A DNA stretch of 64,000 nt from NCBI GenBank assembly GCA_030248215.1, contig JASANG010003003.1, positions 62,001 through 126,000 on the forward strand, read 5' to 3'. The position numbers were made by a program, and so were the translations under genes. Below the pieces are notes generated by a model. It searched no databases. It was given only the letters and a program-made list of their open reading frames with translations, and was not told where the DNA came from. The DNA comes from Enoplolaimus lenunculus. Taxonomy: Eukaryota > Nematoda > Enoplea > Enoplida > Thoracostomopsidae. Of this stretch, positions 11,546 through 24,400 are shown in pieces (the stretch's first letter is position 1; every line of letters begins with the position of its first letter).

Positions 11546-12994
11546 TTGCACTGATGAAAAATAGACACTTTTACAGGATGGTTTAAAACTTATTTCTCAC
11601 AATTTCTACAAAAGTTTCAGCAATGCCCATAATAGCATTCTTTCGTAAAACCAACGGCGATGTTTGGTCACGGAAATTTGCTCATGTTCAAAGTATAATA
11701 AATTTACAATTACAAGTTCATTTTGACAAATTTGTATAAAAATAATAAGCAATTTGAAACGTAGCGAATTTGGAAATTTAGTTTTCATAAATAAAATTTT
11801 AATTTTAAAACATTTTTACGCTTTGCATATATTCTATTCGGACGACAGACCTATGTATATGTTTCATGTTTGACAGAAAGAAATATGAGAGGTTACATGC
11901 AATGTGTTTTTGGTGCAAATATGTATTTGACACGTTTTCAATTAAAAATGAAACGGTCACTTTAAATTTTTAAATGTTACAATTTAAAACGAGAAACATG
12001 CTTAATATATATACATACACACATATATAGTTCAAATTTTTGGTGGACATCTGCTCTTGAGGCGTGAACAGAAACAAAGCATCCTGCAGAGTACCCAGAG
12101 AAGAATATGAAGTGGTCAGGGTTTTGGCCTCAGAGTGCTGTGCTTACCATTGCATCAAGGGTTTAAAAATGTAACAACCACCTGATCTAAACATTTGGAG
12201 TTTGACCACTTTTATGCTGGTGTATGTACTAGTGGCATTGCTTTGTAAATTGTGTCAAAACTAAAACTCTATTTTGATCGTTTTTCGCATTTCAAACAGC
12301 ATCTTTCCAAACAGTCTTCATACGTTTGTATAGCAAAAAGCAACTCAATATCGCGTTGTGGTTTTTGTCAAAACGCTATTTTAGTATCAATATAAACGAT
12401 TGTTTCAACCGTGCGATGGTTCTCGTTTGCATTCATATGGCAAGAGTTAATTTCTACACGAGACTTTACTTTATTATCCACGGCAACTGGGACAAACTGA
12501 AGCATTTTTGCAAAAAAAATTTAGCTGAATTTAAGAAAGAAGAATTACAATCAATGTAGCATCAGTGATACAGCCTTGTGTTCAACTAACCCGCCCCCCT
12601 CCCTTCGGAAAATTCGTTTAGCTTCCGTTTTCCCCTAAAAATGGCGTAATCCTATTTATCCTCTCGGAAACTTTACTCGAAGTTGTAAATTAATGCCATA
12701 ATTTGACCCACGTGTAACAGAACGCCAAAACCTCGCTCTTACTGCTATCAGTCAGACTCACGCAAACTATCCTACTTTAGAAAAACCCTTCGCAATGAAT
12801 TTCACCAGCACAACTGTGATAGTTAGTGAGTTTGAAAATCTATTACTAACTGATGATGATAGTTGCGATACACATTTGAGAATATGGGTTCTAAGCACCA
12901 CTGGAGTCGGTAGCTGCAGTTCCAGATTTCAAAATTTGTATAGAAGTAAAGCAAACCAAATCAGAAACATGTGCTGATTTTCTAAATTCGCAAT

Positions 12995-13072
12995 TTACAG
13001 GTTCGAAAGTTACAAGACTTATCACCAACTGATGATAGGTGCTACAAAAGTTTGAGAATACGTTCCCTTCTT
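12995..13072. repeat. Short repeat with ACCAACTGATGATAGGTGCT core
   Basis: GTTCGAAAGTTACAAGACTT, ATCACCAACTGATGATAGG and AGTTTGAGAATACG. Copies of the same order: 5780-5845, 7385-7470, 12815-12890, 20340-20450 and 59870-59955. About 80 nt each, no inverted ends seen; possibly pieces of one larger element. Confidence 0.65.
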
Positions 13073-13881
13073 ATCACTTCACTTCAACTCTGAATTTAGC
13101 AGAGATAGTGTCTTGAAAACAAGAAATTTATGAGCATAATACACGAGAGTTTCAATAATTGCATAATTTTGATAAATATCAGTTAGATAACCCCCTGTTT
13201 AATTTGTATTCAGAGGCGCGGCAGGGGTATGCCAATTTATCATCAAAGTTGTGAGTTGGGATTCTATCCACAGCAGCTGATTCAAAAATGGTGGCACACA
13301 CGCAATACCACAATATGAAATGGCGGAAACAACTTCACGAACGAAGCTTGTGATAACCTAAATGGGCCGAAGGTGCAAAATGTTTCCAAATAGCAAGTCG
13401 AGCCGGTTTAGCCGGGGCACCCGAGTGCCCAGGACAGCTTCTTACTGGAACGGAAATTGTATCGGGGCACTATTCATATCTTTATTCAAAAAATCGCCTA
13501 GAACTCTGTAGAAACTTACTTCAAATACATTATTACACCCGTAGTTTTGTAAAAAAGCATTGGTAAAACGTTTATAAGGATTTCAAAATTACCAACTGAT
13601 AAATATCAGCTTGTTTATGCAGTACCCTCCCGTTGTCAGTATGTTGGGCTAAAATTTGGCCTACAAGCAATGTATACAATAGAGGTATTCGAAGGAATTA
13701 ATATACACTGAAAATTTTTAGACAATCGAAAAAGTTAGGCAATTTAAAATATTTGTAACAAATCTGCCGTTTCTGAGAATTTTACCGCTCGATAATCTCA
13801 CACACATATAGTATTGTTTAAAGTTATACCGTTTCGAAATGAAATCTTAGCTACTTCTAGATGTCCAAACCAGTTTCTTGC

Positions 13882-14112
13882 GGCCAATGTAAAGAACAGT
13901 GCCGTAACAGTAGTATATTCCTAAGCCGAAGCCTAAGGGCAACCCTAAGCGTAAGAATGAGCTTATAACTAAGCGTAAGCCTGAGGCTAAACACAAGGAT
14001 AAGCCTATACCTAAATCTAAACCTAAGCCTATGCTAAAAACTAGTTTAAAGCTTAAGTTTACTCTATTTCACAGCAGCGGAGAAGCGGTCCGGTCTTAAT
14101 CTTTACATGGGC
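13882..14112. repeat. TTAGGC-type MITE copy
   Basis: Begins GGCCAATGTAAAGAACAGTG and ends TTAATCTTTACATGGGC; the interior is a long CCTAAG array with drifted units. Confidence 0.8.
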
Positions 14113-14399
14113 ATCCATTAGTGATATTTCCGCACTAAAAACGCGTTATACTGTAAAAATTTACTGCTGTATTAACAGGTGTTTGCCGTTTACACTGCGC
14201 TATTAAGCGAAGCGTTTTTAGTGAATGCAAAAATATTTTGCACAAATTAATACTGAAATTGTTTGTTGTTTACAAGAAATGTACGCTTCAAAATTTCGCA
14301 ACTCTTTTCTCTTTTATTTGTCCAAATCCCAGTTCGGAGGTATATCCTCTAGAACTTCATTTGAAGTAATATTTTAGTACTCATGCTGGTATATTAAAG

Positions 14400-14555
14400 C
14401 CTTTTGAGGTTACTAGAGGGGATAAAAAATTTTCATGAGAGGCATGCAATGGTTTCGTTGACTTACCAGCAAGGGTGAAAATTTTCTGGGAGGAGCAAAA
14501 ACTTTGTCCAGGGGATTTAAGCCCTCTGTCTCCCCAAGGCTATGGGCCCGTTTGA
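14400..14555. repeat. GGCATGCAA-core repeat copy
   Basis: GAGGGGATAAAAAATTTTC, GAGGCATGCAATGGTTTCGT, TGACTTACCAGCAAGGG, GGGAGGAGCAAAAACTTTG and GGCTATGGGCCCG. Confidence 0.7.
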
Positions 14556-15185
14556 GGTGCATTTTTCGCTTCTATTCAATATTTCGCAGAAAACATCTTT
14601 CTAAGTTATCTACTCTACGCCGTTAAAGTCAACAGTAGTGCGGTGTAACTGCCAACGAAATTACGACCGCAAAAATTGCCGTATACTGAACAGGTCCTGG
14701 ATACTGAGCGTGAATCTAAACTTAAGCTTGCGCCTAAATTTTTGTCTAAATTTGGAGCCCAAACGTAAAATAATCCTAAAAGCAGGTTATGACCAAGTTT
14801 TTTAAGCTCTCATGTATAAGTTAATTAATAAAAGGGTCCACTAGTCATATGTGTCCCGGCGGGCCTCGCGCCACCTTAATCCGACCAAGTTTTACTAGGT
14901 TTTGACCTCAAAAGTGACAATTATTGTCTTAGAAGTTTGATCATATTTGTTCTAAATATGAATTTTACTCAAAGAAAAATATCTTACGAACACAGTATAT
15001 TATTAAGTATTATCCCTTTTATATTTAGATCGAAGTGTCACTGCCTTAATAATGGCTTACAATTTATTAATTATATTTTGAAGAACATATTTTACTTATT
15101 TTCTCGGCGCCACCTTCCAGCATTCCAAATTTAAGGGTACATCTGCGCTGCAGTCTGATTTTCAAATCGGTGTTCAACCGTAAAT

Positions 15186-15419
15186 ATGCTGTTATTTCCG
15201 GCACCGTTATTGGTCATTTTGCTCGCGGCTCCCTGCGACGGATTCATTCCCGACTCTCTTGCCGGCATAGCGTCCCCTACATCCACATTTCACACGGTCA
15301 TGACTCGCCGTGCCGTTATACGCCACGCAATGAGATTTTTTAACGATTTTCGGCAACCACAAGATAAGAAACTTGAAGATGAAATTGGATATCAACCGAA
15401 AGCGAAGAAGCTATTTCAT
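15186..15419 (+). CDS. VWA7: VWA7-like exon 1: start codon and signal peptide
   Basis: The ATG opens a hydrophobic leader, MLLFPAPLLVILLAAPCDGF, typical of a secreted protein, followed by a Thr/Arg-rich stretch with TRRAVIRHAMRFF. A CAG at 15151-15153 could be a 3' splice site 32 nt before the ATG. The exon must end before the in-frame stop at 15462. The only phase-0 donor that joins to the next exon is GTCGGA at 15420, which is weak, so this border is tentative. Confidence 0.7.
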
Positions 15420-18400
15420 GTCGGAAATTTATTTTGTTTTAACCGAAATTTTTCAACTTTCTAAAATGTAACTGGCTGATAGTATTAATTAAACTGAATT
15501 TTTAAACATTTATATCCAATTTTTGCCAATTTTAATCGAGCATTTTTGTAATTTCTTGTTGCAATTCATATTTCATTTAAATATGTTTACATTTATAAAT
15601 ATACATGTATTATATGTACTGGTTTAAATGAAATGCTTTAAATGGATGCATACAAACATTTGAAACAAATTGTAAAATTTAGTCGAACAATTTCACGGTT
15701 AAAATTAAATTTTCAAAAACACTTTTTCCAGTCAGACTGAAACATTTCAGTTCAAATATTTTCAAGCATCTGAGTTTAATTTAAAAATTGCAAATCGATC
15801 ATTTTGCGACATTTGAATTTAAATGCAACAATTTTAAGTTTGAATATCGTCACAACTTGAGTCAAATATGTGAATTTAAAATTGGCTGAGTTTAAATGAA
15901 ATCTGCAACTGTTCAATACAAAATTATCCTATTTTAGGCGTTTTACAAGTCGCCAAACGTTCAAGTCAAACCGTTCGAAGACGTCATCGAACAATTGGAG
16001 TCAAAATGTGCCAAAGTTGATCACGACGCTGGGACAAAATCCAACCCAAAATGGCATTTTGACGCTGAAAAAATTACAGAAGGCCGACGCAATATCGCCC
16101 GACAATCACAGGCGATTTTAGAATACATTCGTAATTTTCAGTTTGATATCGCACGCGAACGGCTGGGACGAATCTTTCATCCGTTGCAAGATTTTTACTC
16201 GTATGTCTTTCCACTTCGGTTTGAATTATTCTATTTTAATCAAAACCAGTAATATTGTTGTTAGTTGATAAACTCAGGTCATGAAATGTTCAAATATGCA
16301 TTTACAGTTTCAAAATCCAACTATTTTTATGCAAACTTCGATGTAGGTTTATCCCACAGGCTAAATGCAGATTTCGGTGTTGCCTTATTACCTCAAAAAA
16401 TACGTACATATTTTCAAAAATTGTAATTTTAGTTAGGTATGAATAAAGCCAGGTTTATATGAAGCACAAATATGCAAATCATTTTTAAATTGAATCATTT
16501 TTGGGCGAACGTTTGCGGCTGGCATAAACTGAAAGTGTGCAATTGCAAGAAAAAACAAACCTGGCTTTAGCTTTTTATAGACACACCAACTGGATTGAAT
16601 TAGGCAACGATGATATTATGCCCGAGTTGATCGATGATACTCAAGATTTGCCCGTTTTTCTTTCTGCTCCAAACGAACGAACCTGTTTTAACTGCACCAA
16701 AAATTTACCTGAACGTGCGTTGAGCGCCTTGTTGAAGTTGTCTGCTGCGAGCATTGGTATTAAAAAATTAGGTAAACTCAACAATTAATGCCCGTGAAAA
16801 TTTGTAATCTACGCGTTCTAATATTTAGTGGATGGGTTTCTGAAAACCTATTCAAGTGCATAGTACTTAAGTACGTGCTAAGTGATTACTTAACAATTTT
16901 ATCGTTTTTAAATGGATGCTAAAACTAAGCTAGTACTTAAGGCGCTGACCTACAATTTACTAATTAACTGTTCAGGCGTCAGGCATACTTACCTTGATCA
17001 AACTAAATTTGTAGGTTTATGTCATATTGTGCTGTTGGTTTTTGCAAGAAAATTTAAGTACTTACGTAAGTCGGCGACTTAAGTAGTTACTTAAGTAAAT
17101 ACTTATGGAAGTTTCAGCAACCCAGATAATATGTGTTTAATAGGACCCCGTCCCTCTGTTATTTCAAAATGTTTATCGTTGATAATTAAATATAACGGAC
17201 AGGCCGTGTCGACCTGCGTATGTACGAACCGTTTACAAGATGGGATTTATTTTATCCAATATCGAAATCAGTATATAAGAACAAAATGTTCTGGACTAAA
17301 ATTTTCAGCGCCTTAGAAATTGGGATTCCAGTCAACATTGTTCAGGACAAAGTACACAATATGAACGCGTATTTACAGAACTTTTATTGTTATTTTTGCT
17401 GTTTAGGAGGTGACGAAGATAACATTTATGACTGTGTGGAAAACTTGGATTCAGAGGCGTTTTTGACAAGCGGATACTACACAGATCAGCGAGATGATTA
17501 TGGAAACCCAGTTGAAAAACCTCGAGGTGAGCGAAAAAAGTTGCTAAATTTTAAAAGTTTACAAACAGTTTTGGAGTTTTTGTGAAACCTAGAATGCTGG
17601 GTATTTCGCATGTCGCACAGTAACTTTATAAATCGCTAAGTGCTCAAGTTTCTGGCTTAAGCTTTGGCATTCAGATATAAAGTTAAACAGTGACTGATAT
17701 TTATTTGGCCTCTCCAGTGGGTACCGGTACTCCAACTATACGCTGAATTAAACGTTTAGTTGTCTTGTGTCAATAATTTGAGCGATAATGCAAGGTTATA
17801 CTTAGGAATGTACTTTCAAAATTTAAGTACGCTTTAAAGTTTCGAACTCAAATTATTTGGGCCTGGAGTCCTTTATGCGCTACAATGAGGAATAATTGTC
17901 ATTTATGGACTTTAATTAGGGTTTGGGGTCTTTATCCGCTTACGGACTCTTATTAGGGATATGGATTCCTATTGATTGGTACTCAAAATGTGAACCCCCT
18001 CTTATTACCCACATTCCTCTTATTCGGGTCAATACAGTAGCAGTTTCGGGAAACAAAAATCTCGAAACAAATATCCTGCAGCAAACTACACCAAAAAATA
18101 TTAAAAAATATATAAAATATTTTATTATATACATTGAATTTCAGGTGTCGGAAAATGTAGTCACGGCGGCGCGCTGGACATCACATCTGGATGGTTTGCC
18201 ACCGGAGGGATCAACAAAGATATGAAAAATTCTGTCTTTTCACCACACGACTATCATCATGAAGAAGCGGCTCAAATGGCGGAAGGTGCTACAGTTCACT
18301 TTTTGGATTATCTCAGAAAAAAGGTACGTTTGTATTGATTTTTTTATCAATTACTCATAATACCCACGGCCGGCAACATTCAGTGCCCTGCGCCGTAGCG

Positions 18401-21400
18401 GACTATACGCAACTAGAAAGTTGCGCTTCACATGTCATGCGATGCCGTCCGTCGCCGCCATCATTGCGTGCACTCTGTTTGCAAATAACTAGCGTACGAT
18501 ACCACACTGTGATGGGCAACGTCAGGCGGCATTTGTGGTGACATCACAAGTTTTAAAAAGTGTAGCGAACATAACGTAGATGCATTTTGCAATTACTGAT
18601 TCACGAGTGTAGCCAGCATTTCATTTCGGAAGGATATGGCGTGATTTAAAACTAAACATTTTTTGAACAAGTATTAATCCTACTTTATGGGTGTTAACTT
18701 GTTTCATGCGGTGTATTCCTTCAACAACTCAGCGCGATCTACTGCTGGTAGGTCCAGTAGTTCGATTGTTTCAAAACATTTCGCTAACTGCCACCTACAA
18801 TGTTTATCAGAAAATTTGCACATATATATTGAATATAGTAAAAATTGCGTTTCATAACTTTTCCTAGTCCGCCATCCTCGATAAAAATTTCGGTATATAC
18901 CACTGATTACACTGTTAATAGATGGGGCTCCTTAGATTCTAGGTTACACTGTTTTGCTTAGGCTTAGGCTTAGGCTTAGGCATAGAAATACGCTTAATCT
19001 TCTATTACGCCATTTAAGGTAACATTGGCCATAGACGGTATAGACATTTGAAAAATCAGGCTGTGATTTCAGTTAAACGACGACAGTAAATGGTCACAGT
19101 TCTTGCAGTTGGTCCCTGGACCTTCAGTGGCGTTCGCTGTCGATGTCTGCCCATCGATGCTTATCTACATGGACGCCTTGAAACAAGCGATCAAAGGTGT
19201 TGTTGAGAAAAATTCAGCCAATGATCGCTCCGGATTCAAACGACAATTTATTATTGTTCCGTTTACGAGCAAAAATGTATTCACTGGGAAAGGGTTCGCA
19301 GCCAGTAGCGTAGCCAAATTTTCAGTTTGGAAGAGTATAAGCTTCATGTAAAATTTTTTATCTTAAAAGTTACAGAAGGTTTATTCTATAGCCTGTTGAA
19401 AAATGTGCTTATTTTTCTTTAGCAGAAATTTCCGGAGGATATATATTCCTGCATCACTTCACTTGTAAACGTCGCTGTTCATAAATTTGACTCAATTATA
19501 TGTAGTTAAATTTGGTGTTGGATTCCCGCATATGTTTCAAATTATGTTTGTTTAACTTTTGACAAAAACTTTAAAAAATACCTAAAATGGTCTTACATAT
19601 GTTTTTGATGCTTGCATTTTAGCGTAAAAATATTTGACCCCCAAGACACTGTCGTCCTCCTGTTCACGCTGAAATTCCTTTTTTCCTAGGCTGGCAACCC
19701 AGAAATTGGCTCATCAGTTGACGATTTGGCAGATATATTCAAGCGAACGTTAGAATTCTATGAAGATGACTGTGGTAGGACCAGAAAGTTGTATCAGGTT
19801 TGTTTTTTGTTGATTTTCTACCGTTATTAGACCTAAACACGGACCAGTATAAAAAAAGCTCAGCTCTGCTTGACAAAAGTTTGAGGCCGCTGCAAGTTTT
19901 GTCTCCGCTTGTGCGAAATCCTCGCATGCCCGTCTTTACGAAACTGTTGGCTTCTGTAACTCGGCAGGCTGGTAGGCTTAGGCTTAGAATTTGAAAACTT
20001 AACACAACTGCTATGGTTTCACTTTATAGTCGGACTAAGGACCAGCAATATTTTCAAGTTTTCAGCGTAGAGCTGTATTTGTCAACTGACTGAATGGGCC
20101 TATGTAAAGATCAGAGGCGGGACGTTTTTCTGTGGGACTAAACAGAGTTAGCTTAAGCTTTAGACTAATTTTTTCTTTGGCTCAGAAGAGGCTTAGGCAA
20201 TACTGTTCGACCCCTGCTCTTTACATTGGCCACTGAATGTAACGCATACAGTCAGTTAGTAAAAGGATTTTAAATTAACGAACTGCAGCAGTTGTGGATA
20301 TTTTAAACTATCCTCGCAAATAAAATAAATTCGATGCAAAAAATGTGTTAAATTTTGAAAGTTACCCCATTGACTGGTTCAAAAACTACTAATCATCGAC
20401 TGGTAATAAGTGCTATACCTATACATTTAACAATAACTGACCTTTAGTTATAATTAAGGCAATTCAAAAAGCGGCACTTAAAAGTCACATTGGAGGCGCT
20501 CTGTACGCAACTACAGATGGTCTGCCTAGTGACTATTACCTTGAACCATGGGTATCAAATACCATCCGAACTAAACAGTTGACATTTCGCATGATTCAAA
20601 CCAACTATTTCGCAGCCAAAGGCCGGTCCGTTCCTGGAGCTGAGGCGACCGCCGGCGGCCGAGGAGACGGTTCGATTGATGAACAATATTTTCGGTCCAT
20701 TCAAGCCATCGCTAATGGGAACGGTGGCGGGTTGACATTTTTGAGCAAAAGTGGTATGTAAAGTTAATACATGTATTTTTAATTCTTTTCATTGTTAGCC
20801 GCTTCTGTACCATTTGGCTCTTAAAATTTTAATGCAGGATTTTTCTGTCGGAAGAAACGTTTTGTTTTTTGAGAAATCTTACAGTTTTAAGCTTACGCCG
20901 AAGCAGAAAAAATTTTGAACCCGTATTTTTGTCACGTAATATTTCTCGATTTGGCTATAAAACACAATGCGCGTATAACAAACACAATTTACATCGCAAA
21001 ATTTTCAGCATTACAACGCTCCTGACGGAAATGCATGCAGATCCCGTCATCCAGATCCCGTCATCCAGATTCAGGGTTGGAAACTGGCCGGGCATTGGCC
21101 CATATCCAGGGTTTCGCGTCAGTTTTCATAAATCCTTAAAATTATAAAAATATGAAATTTATAATTCCTAAATTTTCATTTTTTGCTCAGTAGGTATATT
21201 TCAGAAAATGCCTTGGCGAGTGTGACTGCGATTGCTTCAAGCTTTGACGACGACCAAACCGAACTGTTACTTATTGTTTCCGACGCTGAAAACCGAAAAT
21301 TCCGGATTCCGGTTGATGAAACGATATCAAAACTTCACGTCAGCGTTTCGTCGAGTGCGGAAATTCCAAAACTGACACTTGAGGTTTATAAATAGAGCCG

Positions 21401-24400
21401 TTGAATGGGGGTTCGAGGGGATCACTAAGTCAGAAAAACACGCCCTGATGAGATACCACTGGATCCGTGCATCCGCTAAGCTGGAAGTTATTTTGGAAAA
21501 GCCCGAGAGACGCTAAATTTTAGCGTGTTGGCCCTAAACCACCATAGCTTATAATTATAGGCTGTTTGAGTTGGGTTTGACACCGGTTGGTCTAGATCGA
21601 GTCAACCGGGTTTTTACCCGACTGCATTCAGTCAGGGAATAATAATAGTAATTTAAAGTATTATTTCCAGTTTTAATACAACCAAATCGGTCATTATGCG
21701 TATGCATAAGACCTTTCTTTACCATGTGTAATGAACGAAATGTGTTCAGTTTTACGATGGTCTCAAGTCCGAAACCTTTTTGGGAACCTTCGCAGAAATT
21801 TTGTTACAGTTTGGACTTGAGATTGTTTTTCTGCTGATTGTTAAGTTTAATTTGTCGTGCACTAATCCCGCTGGATGGGACTGTTTTGTACATTCTGATT
21901 CGCGTGTGCCTGAGGTGCGCACTCGGGTATACTCGAGTCGGATTCGCTGCTACATACCAGACCCACGGCCGAGGGTTTCTTTCATGTTTTATGTACGTTT
22001 TCATTTCTTTTCACAGGCCTTAGTCTTTTTTGGGTATGCCGGCGATTTTTCGATCGATGCGCACTTAAAATTTTCTACAGTTCTAGAAATGGACGGTGTG
22101 GGTTCCCCGTTTTTTTTATTATTTTTTGCCCAACAACTTTTTACCAAAACTTGTTTTTCCCCGCACTTTGAATTTTTCATGCCCACAGGATGGTTAAGGT
22201 AATACTCCGCCATGGTGGTCAGAAATTTTATCTAGGGGCATGAACGCGCTAGGATATGAGTCTCCTAGCCCCAAATTGTTTTTATTGACGGAATTCGGTA
22301 TCTTGGAGTATCAGCCGGCTTGGTAGCCGTCTGGAAATTTTATCGAATTGTTCAGTTTGTGCAATTTTGGTCCGGTGGTAACAGTTGCGATGGAAGTGCA
22401 AGCGCACTACGATTCTGGAATAGATGTTCCAATCCAGGACACGATTGTGCGGAGTAGCATAACTAGACACCGTAGCCAATCTCGATCAAACCATAAAGTG
22501 GTACCCGCCAAGGATGGGTGGCAAGGACGTTAGTCCGGGGTAACCTACCTTATAGCCCCTGACAAAGATTTACTTTTGCATTGAGTACTGGGAAAATTAT
22601 GCATGATTTACTTTAAGTTATGCGCGCAATATGGAAATCCTCAGCAGCAATAAAAACTTGCTGATTGACGACAGGTACCTATTATCAGAAATACATGTAG
22701 TTTTCGTTTAAAACTTATTCAACAAACTGTACAAAGATATTAAAATTTGGATTTTAATTTTTAATGCCCAGCTATACTACTATGGACAACCTTCATGATG
22801 ACCATATCTTTTTCTTTTTAAAGGGAACATCTTTGACTAATAACAGAAGTGTATATACTGTAAGAGTATGACACTAAGTACGCACCACGTCTAACGCTCA
22901 ACTTAGCATTAAGCGAGCCGAATTGTCTTTTACCACCCTACAATCGAGGGGGGTATGCCATAGGCTTATCTAAACTATATTATATTACATTCGAAACGCT
23001 GTGGTGAATTCTGCAATCACGGTACACAAAGTATAGCGTAAATGTACGCAACTGAAGATGTAGAGTGCAGGTAACAGCCCAATCTCAGTGAACGGGTTTA
23101 CACCAATAGATGACCGCTTGATACTACGACGATAATGTGTATAATTGAAGAAGTGTCATACGTTTCTTCATGCTACACTCTGTAGGTAGTTGTGAGCTCC
23201 AGGGTTGCACTATATGTAGGTACTCGCTGCGTGCCACGAGACGCCGCCGCGCTACTCCGCAAAGCGTCGCGCAGCGGCGTTATCCGTCACAGTCAAGTAT
23301 AGCTACACCATTAAGCTGGTACATAAAGTGTAGTTTATTCGTAGCCTTGGCTACCGGATTTTAAAAATGTATGCAGCAGCTATTGCCAATTGGCAATAGG
23401 TCGTGCATTGTTGGAGCTACGGAATAGGTTGCTTTGAACATGTTTTACCACTTGATATCTTCGACTTCATGCATAAATTTTGAGACTCGGACAAAGCTTT
23501 TAGACAACGGTCTATAGCCAAATCAGAGGTGTAAGTGGGAAAAATTATTTATACCCGCGCCGCGCTTTACTTGCGGAAATTTTATTTTTTTCCCGCGGGT
23601 ATATCCGCGCAAAATTCCTTTTCTTCAGTGTTCAATACAGTTGTGTAACTTTTTACTGCGTATAGATGTTAGTCACTCGATTTACGTTACAAAAAAACTC
23701 TATTAGTTACTTTGTAAAAAAGCCATTCATAAAAAATTTAACAACGGATAATATTGCACATTATACGTATCGCCGGAAAACTAGGTTGTTTGCCGATCGG
23801 TGATCATGATCAGTCAATCAAAACGTTCTTGTCTGCACGAAATCATTGTAGTTAAGATCTGTAATCATACATTTCTTTATGGTTTCGTCGCAATTTGTCT
23901 TAAGATTTGGTTCAGAAAACCTTGTGAACATAGTGGTCCAAGCCGAAGAAAAATAAAACATCTATAGGAACAGCAAAGATTGTCTTCAAATGCTATATGT
24001 GATAAAGCTGTACTCTAAAATTTTCTGTTGAAATGTATGTTAAAAGTATTCCCGCGTGCATGAGCGTAATTCAGCCAGGTCCGTAATCTTAGCAACCGGC
24101 TTTATTTAAGAGGGATACTAGCTATGTACTAAACTACAGTTTACCAGTGTTTATGAATTTTAGGCGGGTAAAGAATCACAAATTTTTACCCGAGCTTTGA
24201 AATTCTTTACCCTCAGGTATACCTGCGTCAAAATGTTCTTAACCGTAGCCTCGGATAGCGTGTAGCTCTGAGCCAAATTATCATGACTAGCTATGTATTT
24301 ATTTAACAGGATCCAAATGGCAACATTTTCGATGATGCAAAGCATAAACACGAATCTTCAAGCAATTTCAATCGCTTTCTACAAGTCGACGTCAAAACTC

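Larger units (their letters stand above)
8660..15150. other. Gene desert between the Gln-rich gene and the VWA7-like gene
   Basis: Only short chance frames. It holds the inverted-repeat element at 9213, two GGCATGCAA-core repeats, ACCAACTGATG repeats and a TTAGGC-type MITE. No promoter motif can be named. Confidence 0.5.

Noticed and set aside
18961-18985. Interstitial telomere from chromosome fusion
   Set aside because: The hexamer run is one of a dozen short blocks inside the same MITE-like element, so a fusion scar is the less likely reading.
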